DNA from: Chloroflexota bacterium
GTDB taxonomy: Bacteria; Chloroflexota; Dehalococcoidia; UBA3495
Reading direction: 5' to 3'
Assembly: GCA_022563275.1 (NCBI GenBank)
Contig: JADFNR010000001.1
Span: 1 to 19,343, forward strand
DNA length: 19,343 nt
The notes beneath the pieces are model-generated. The model did no database searches. It had not been told where the DNA came from and was given only the letters and a program-made list of their open reading frames with translations. Positions 15,565 to 19,343 of this stretch are shown piece by piece. The translations under genes were made by a program, and so were the position numbers. Within the stretch, counting starts at the first letter, position 1. Each line of letters begins with the position of its first letter.

Positions 15565-16320
15565 TTAACGGGCGCTCCCGGCTTTCTTCACGAACTCGGC
15601 GGCGCCCCTGGCCACCCAGGCGTTCCATGATGTCATCAAGAACTGGACACCTTTTTGGACATAGGCTTCCAAGTTGCCGTCGTTTACCAATGTCCCCGCC
15701 ACCTTGCCTGACCCGGTTATCTTGGCGATGGCGTCGTCAATGGCCTTCAGGACGTCCGGGTGACCAGCGTCGCCGATGTGACCCATGGTCTGTGAAAGGT
15801 CCGACGGAGCAATGAAAAAAACGTCGATTTCAGGCACGGTCAGGATCTCGTCCAGGTTGGCCAGGGCCTCCACTTCTTCCAGGAGCACGACAACCATTGT
15901 CTGGCCGTTGGCCTGATGGAAGTAGTCGCCAACCCCGAACGACTGGCGGCCGCCGAACATTCCCCGGTACCCCAATGGCGCGTATTTCATGGACTGGGCC
16001 GCTTGTTCGGCGGCCTCCCGGGAATTTACGTGGGGCACAACGATGCCCATGGAACCCCGGTCTAAGGTGCGGGTGATCAGCCCCGGATCGTTGGAGTTGA
16101 CCCTGGTGATGGACGCCATCTCCCATAGATCGCAAGCCCTGGTCATATCACCCAAGGCGTCCCAGTCCACCGATCCGTGCTCACATTCGATCCACGCGGC
16201 ATCGAACCCCATCGGTCCCAAAAAATCGATGATGTCGCTGCTCTGCAGCCCGGAGATTACAGTGATGACCTCCCCGTTCTGTAATTTTTGCTTAGCCCTG
16301 TTCACTCTTATTGACGCCAC
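15565..16320 (-). CDS. HpcH/HpaI-family class II aldolase
   Basis: The 251-residue protein has the pyruvate-dependent class II aldolase blocks. AAWIECEHGSVDWD includes the catalytic-type H48; R73 lies in SITRVNSND. The metal ligands are E148 (in VLLEEVEALANLDEIL) and D174 (in FIAPSDLSQTMG). VPHVNSREAAEQAAQSMKY and GYRGM are the usual substrate-side blocks. Classical members cleave 4-hydroxy-2-oxo-heptanedioate or related hydroxy-oxo-acids to pyruvate plus an aldehyde. The first metal block reads LLEE rather than the usual QIET, and FIAP replaces FIGP, so this is a divergent subfamily whose substrate is open. Translation starts at a GTG (16320) with AGGAGG six to seven bases upstream. It converges with the carrier gene. 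Confidence 0.9.
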   Translation of the reverse strand: MASIRVNRAKQKLQNGEVITVISGLQSSDIIDFLGPMGFDAAWIECEHGSVDWDALGDMTRACDLWEMASITRVNSNDPGLITRTLDRGSMGIVVPHVNSREAAEQAAQSMKYAPLGYRGMFGGRQSFGVGDYFHQANGQTMVVVLLEEVEALANLDEILTVPEIDVFFIAPSDLSQTMGHIGDAGHPDVLKAIDDAIAKITGSGKVAGTLVNDGNLEAYVQKGVQFLMTSWNAWVARGAAEFVKKAGSAR

Positions 16321-16437
16321 GCCGGTCCTCCTGATTCACTGGATTCGCGCCGCCTCTTGGCAATGCCCGTAGCGGCGAGCCTGGTCATTTTGCCATCGAG
16401 GGTGAAAATATACAAATCTTGGCGGGGCGGGTCCTGG

Positions 16438-18285
16438 TCACCGCTCCCAATCAGGGGCGCTATCGGCTGAGCCATGGTTGGTCAGGTTCGTCTGAAAGGA
16501 ACCGTCCGAGCTCATCCGGTAGATCTCGTCGTTGCCATCCCGGTTGCTGTGAAAGATGATCTGAGAGCCGGTTGAATTCCAAGTGGGAGCGCTGTTTACA
16601 GTGCCGTTGTTGGTCAACTGGTAGGCTCCAGAACCGTCGGAGTTCATCAGGTAAATCTCCCAGGAGCCGCTACGGTCGGAGGCGAACGCGATATTGGCCC
16701 CGTTGGGCGACCATGCCGGACCGGCGTCCGCTGCGGCATCATTGGTCAGGTTAAGCGCCCCGGCGCCGTCGGCGTTCATCACGTAGATCTCGCTGTTTCC
16801 ATCGCGTTCTGAAACGAAGACGATCTTGGACCCGTCGGGTGACCAAGCGGGGAAGTTGTCCGCGGCGTCCACGGCCGTCAAACGCTGTTGATTTGAGCCG
16901 TCCGCGTTCATCACATATATCTCGTCGTTTCCATCGTTGGCTGAGGTATAGGCGATCTGACCTCCGGATGGAGAGCAGGCCGGCGCGAAGTCCGCGGCAG
17001 GCCCATCCGTAAGCCTGATCTGACCGGCCCCGTCCATTGACATGATAAAGATATTCAGATCGCCATCCCGGTCCGAGGCAAACGCCAGAGCTCCCCCGCC
17101 ACACCACGAGGGTCCCGTGTCCGATGCCGGATTATTGGTGAGGTTCACCGGGTTGTAACCGTCCAGACCCATGATCATGACTTCGAAGTTTCCGCTTCGG
17201 TTGGACTGGAACGCTATGCGGCCTCCGGGGACATAGGGAAGCGGCGTGGCCGTCGGCGTCGGTGCCGGGGTTGGAGGTGGCGCGGGAACAGGCGTTGGCA
17301 CCGGGATTGCTGTCGGCGTGGGTACGGGAGTCGGCGTCGGTGCCGGGGTTGCCGTCGGCGTCGGGAGCGGGGCTGTGGTTGGCGTGGGAATGGGCGTCGG
17401 CGGTAGAACTGGCACAGCAGTCGGCGTGGCAGTGGACGTAGGCACTGGGATAGGGCTTGCAGTCGGCTCTGGCGCTGCGGTTGGCGTCAGGGTGGGCGAA
17501 GGATTCGGCGTCGGCAGCGCGGTCGCGGTGGGCACGGAGATGGGGAATGCGGCCGCTGGCGTCGCCAGAGTTGGTTCAGGTGCTATTGCAGCTTCACTGT
17601 CGTCCGGGACCCCCGCCTCAGCGCCGGTTGTTTCCTGACTGGGACCGGGAGGAGCAGCAACAGCAGATGGGCCAACAGTGAGCACGAACCGGCTCAGGCT
17701 AGCCACCTGGGCCATGACAGTGGACTCGAGTGGGTCGGCGGTAGTCGGCAAAACGTCCCAGGACAGGGCCTGGTCAAGATAGTGTTGGATGAAGAACCGA
17801 GAGTAATCGTTTCCGGCTAACGCCAGCTCCTCCGGCCCGATACCCACGGTGATTGATACCATCTGCTGAAATTCGACCGGACCACCTATAGGGCCTGCTG
17901 AGCGTGCCGACAACTCGAAGAAGCGGCCGGCACTGATGTATCCCCGAGGCAGGCTGGGGGTCCCGGACGGCCCGGACTCTTGGTAATCGAGGATGATCGG
18001 GGAAGAAACAGAACCCGCTGGGATAGTCACCGCCACTCGGCCGTCGGCAGAGCGAACCTCTACGTCGTCGCTTCCGGTGATCAAAACCCCCACGGGTCCA
18101 AGAAGCAGGGCGTCCAGCGCGTTCCTGCTGTCCGTTGACGGCTTCAAAGAAAGCACACCAAAGAAGATCAGGCCGGCGAGGAGACCACCAAGCAGGACAA
18201 GAGGCAGGATGGCAAAAATCGCCAGGTCGGGAATTGGCCCGAACCGGCCGTCTCTGGATGGCCGGCGTGATCCGCGCTCAAACAT
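16438..18285 (-). CDS. Membrane-anchored Pro/Thr-rich protein with a six-repeat PD40 (TolB-like) propeller
   Basis: This 615-residue protein has four parts. A basic N-terminus leads into one membrane helix (about 20-47, LAIFAILPLVLLGGLLAGLI). A folded region at about 70-205 starts DVEVRSADGRVAVTIPAGSV, which resembles a ZU5-like beta domain. A linker of Pro/Thr/Ala follows at about 236-352. The C-terminus has six PD40 repeats of about 43 residues (354-615), each with an I(A/V)F-x-S-xR-D/G-G-N-EIY-x-M-x-DG-x-LT pattern; six blades make a closed propeller. The anchor and linker imply display outside the cell membrane. Such propellers bind proteins or peptides, but no partner is nearby. Chloroflexota often carry such linkers. 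It starts at the ATG at 18285 and is probably transcribed alone. Confidence 0.88.
   Translation of the reverse strand: MFERGSRRPSRDGRFGPIPDLAIFAILPLVLLGGLLAGLIFFGVLSLKPSTDSRNALDALLLGPVGVLITGSDDVEVRSADGRVAVTIPAGSVSSPIILDYQESGPSGTPSLPRGYISAGRFFELSARSAGPIGGPVEFQQMVSITVGIGPEELALAGNDYSRFFIQHYLDQALSWDVLPTTADPLESTVMAQVASLSRFVLTVGPSAVAAPPGPSQETTGAEAGVPDDSEAAIAPEPTLATPAAAFPISVPTATALPTPNPSPTLTPTAAPEPTASPIPVPTSTATPTAVPVLPPTPIPTPTTAPLPTPTATPAPTPTPVPTPTAIPVPTPVPAPPPTPAPTPTATPLPYVPGGRIAFQSNRSGNFEVMIMGLDGYNPVNLTNNPASDTGPSWCGGGALAFASDRDGDLNIFIMSMDGAGQIRLTDGPAADFAPACSPSGGQIAYTSANDGNDEIYVMNADGSNQQRLTAVDAADNFPAWSPDGSKIVFVSERDGNSEIYVMNADGAGALNLTNDAAADAGPAWSPNGANIAFASDRSGSWEIYLMNSDGSGAYQLTNNGTVNSAPTWNSTGSQIIFHSNRDGNDEIYRMSSDGSFQTNLTNHGSADSAPDWER
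17229..17580 (-). repeat. Imperfect short tandem repeats encoding the Pro/Thr linker
   Basis: The coding DNA of the linker is built from degenerate repeats around GTCGGCGTCGG and GTCGGCGTGGG (plus-strand reading), which encode alternating P-T-P-T/A units. The length of such a tract can change by slippage. The plus-strand open frame over it (a Gly/Val-rich product) is a shadow of the repeats, not a gene. Confidence 0.75.
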
Positions 18286-18393
18286 AACCTAGTCACCCAA
18301 GCTGACCTACTCAGCGCCATGAAGAGTGGCCAGGCAAACAACAGCAGAAATCCCCGGAATCATACGCCGAGCGCCCTTGGGCTTGGTTTTCAG

Positions 18394-18415
18394 ACACTCT
18401 TACTTTCTTGAGTGT
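18394..18415. other. Hairpin between the PD40 gene and the methyltransferase gene
   Basis: ACACTC (18394-18399) and GAGTGT (18410-18415) can pair across a 10-base loop. It lies past the stop of the leftward methyltransferase gene (18499), so it could act as a weak terminator, but it lacks a T-run. The rest of the 213-base interval shows no clear signal. Confidence 0.25.
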
Positions 18416-18498
18416 GCTCTATCGTCATAGAGCTGACAGGTCTGAGCCGCTTCCACAGATGTTTTGCGCTATCTAAGCCCCGATGGCAACGGCCAGTG

Positions 18499-19227
18499 TC
18501 ACAGATCTGAGACGGAAAACTCGATGGGCAAGCCGTCAAGGTCTATCACTGTCTCTCCGCCATCTTGGCTTCCCTTTTGGACCAACAGAATGGTCATGCA
18601 GGCTTCGGCATTGGACAATTCAGCTTCTTTGGCCAATTGGTGAAAGTACCCGGTCCCGCGCAAAGCCTTGGGCTTGGGCTCCAGCCGAAGGATGAAATCG
18701 ACCACCTCGTCCGCGTCGTTCACGACATATGGCACCTTGGCTTCGACGCCGTTGCCTTCAAACTGGATATTGTAGACCGAATTTTGCTGGTTCTCGATGC
18801 CTTTAAGCAGCCTGATGTCGGCGAGAACGAACCGATTGGAAACGCGGTACATCTCTTTCAGCATCGCTTGGTAATTGGGTTCGTTGTTGAAAACACTGGT
18901 GCAGTGAACTAAGTCGAAGGTGTTGTCCTCAAAGGCCAACTCAAAACCCTCGGTAAGTAGGAACGTAGCCTCGGGATATCTCTTCCGGGCCATTTCCAGG
19001 GCTACATTCGACAGATCGACCCCGGTGTATTCGATCAATGGCTCGTAGGAGCGCATGATGTTGAAGAAGCCCCCAGAGGCACAGCCCACATCGAGTATCT
19101 TGGCGCCGGGGAATAGGACGCGGGGGAGGAATACTGTTTCAGACGGATAAAGGTCCGAGACCTCGTGGCGATGTTGAAAGTAATAATCCAGGGCGCTTTG
19201 CTGGGACCATTCTTCGGCCGTGCTCAA
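18499..19227 (-). CDS. Class I SAM-dependent methyltransferase
   Basis: The 242-residue protein has the methyltransferase core: motif I ILDVGCASGGFF (44-55), the acidic ribose contact in GVDLS (D71), a motif II region FDLVHCTSVFNN (104-115), and the post-motif MYRVSNRFVLADIR. The N-terminal DYYFQHRHEVSDLYPSE block precedes the core. It looks like the Methyltransf_11/25 group; the substrate is unknown. It is not a close match to the methyltransferase at 1043, which has a different motif I. Translation probably starts at a TTG (19227): AGGAG lies seven bases upstream, and no nearby ATG has as good a site. A possible gene tail ends 63 bases upstream on the same strand. Confidence 0.87.
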   Translation of the reverse strand: MSTAEEWSQQSALDYYFQHRHEVSDLYPSETVFLPRVLFPGAKILDVGCASGGFFNIMRSYEPLIEYTGVDLSNVALEMARKRYPEATFLLTEGFELAFEDNTFDLVHCTSVFNNEPNYQAMLKEMYRVSNRFVLADIRLLKGIENQQNSVYNIQFEGNGVEAKVPYVVNDADEVVDFILRLEPKPKALRGTGYFHQLAKEAELSNAEACMTILLVQKGSQDGGETVIDLDGLPIEFSVSDL

Positions 19228-19289
19228 TGAAGTCTCCTGTTTATTTTTAACGGCGCGCGACCCTTAACGGCCGCACCGGTCCAACGCAG

Positions 19290-19343
19290 CTAACTTACTG
19301 CGGCGGAGGCCGGGGCGAACATCTTTTCCGCATCGCGGAGGTC
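19290..19343 (-). CDS. Possible C-terminal tail of a gene running off the right edge
   Basis: From the window edge the minus strand reads DLRDAEKMFAPASAAVS, then TAG at 19290-19292. The composition and codons fit a protein tail, and its direction and 62-base gap to the methyltransferase start suit an upstream neighbour. Only 17 codons are visible, so it may be chance. Confidence 0.3.
   Translation of the reverse strand, partial: DLRDAEKMFAPASAAVS

Noticed and set aside
17229..17580. CRISPR-like array
   Set aside because: The repeats are short, degenerate and contiguous with no unique spacers, and they encode a linker in frame.
17246..17638. Gly/Val-rich plus-strand open frame resembling a PE-PGRS-like protein
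   Set aside because: It is the complement of the Pro/Thr linker repeats, with no start signal of its own.

Overview
The window looks like an ordinary chromosomal stretch, GC-rich overall, from a free-living bacterium. A Chloroflexota origin is my best guess, perhaps the marine SAR202/Dehalococcoidia side. This rests on the surface protein with a long Pro/Thr linker ahead of PD40 propeller repeats, the mix of molybdenum-hydroxylase maturation genes, HpaI-type aldolase and MFS carriers, and short dispersed palindromes. It is inference; the intact gyrA would settle it by phylogeny.

Bases 1-3250 are the irregular part. They hold a small DCC-family redox protein with a -10 box almost touching its start codon, a small membrane protein that appears frameshifted, a SAM methyltransferase, a KOW-like small gene broken by what looks like one extra G, an AT-richer gene for a two-helix membrane protein, a strong terminator, and tRNA-Lys(CTT) with encoded CCA. 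This end resembles a decaying or recently rearranged segment next to a tRNA.

Bases 3366-9634 carry intact metabolic genes: a metallophosphoesterase divergent from an L-asparaginase-family gene, an MFS carrier, a pair of palindromic repeats (6701-6884), a MocA-XdhC operon for molybdenum cofactor maturation with no hydroxylase nearby, and a class I glutamine amidotransferase-like hydrolase of the gamma-glutamyl-GABA hydrolase type.

Bases 9777-12408 are gyrA with its own terminator. The quinolone region has Gly where E. coli has Ser83.

Bases 12472-19343 hold a flavin reductase-like protein, a BtuF-like cobalamin-binding protein divergent from a GPH/sucrose-type carrier with an inverted repeat between them, an HpcH/HpaI aldolase, the membrane-anchored Pro/Thr-rich PD40 propeller protein, a second SAM methyltransferase, and perhaps the tail of another gene at the edge.

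I found no CRISPR array, transposase, integrase or clear new multi-gene system. The best leads are the Asp-to-Ala change in the asparaginase TDT motif, the natural GyrA variant, the two probable single-base frameshifts near the tRNA, and the unassigned membrane protein at 2405-3031.
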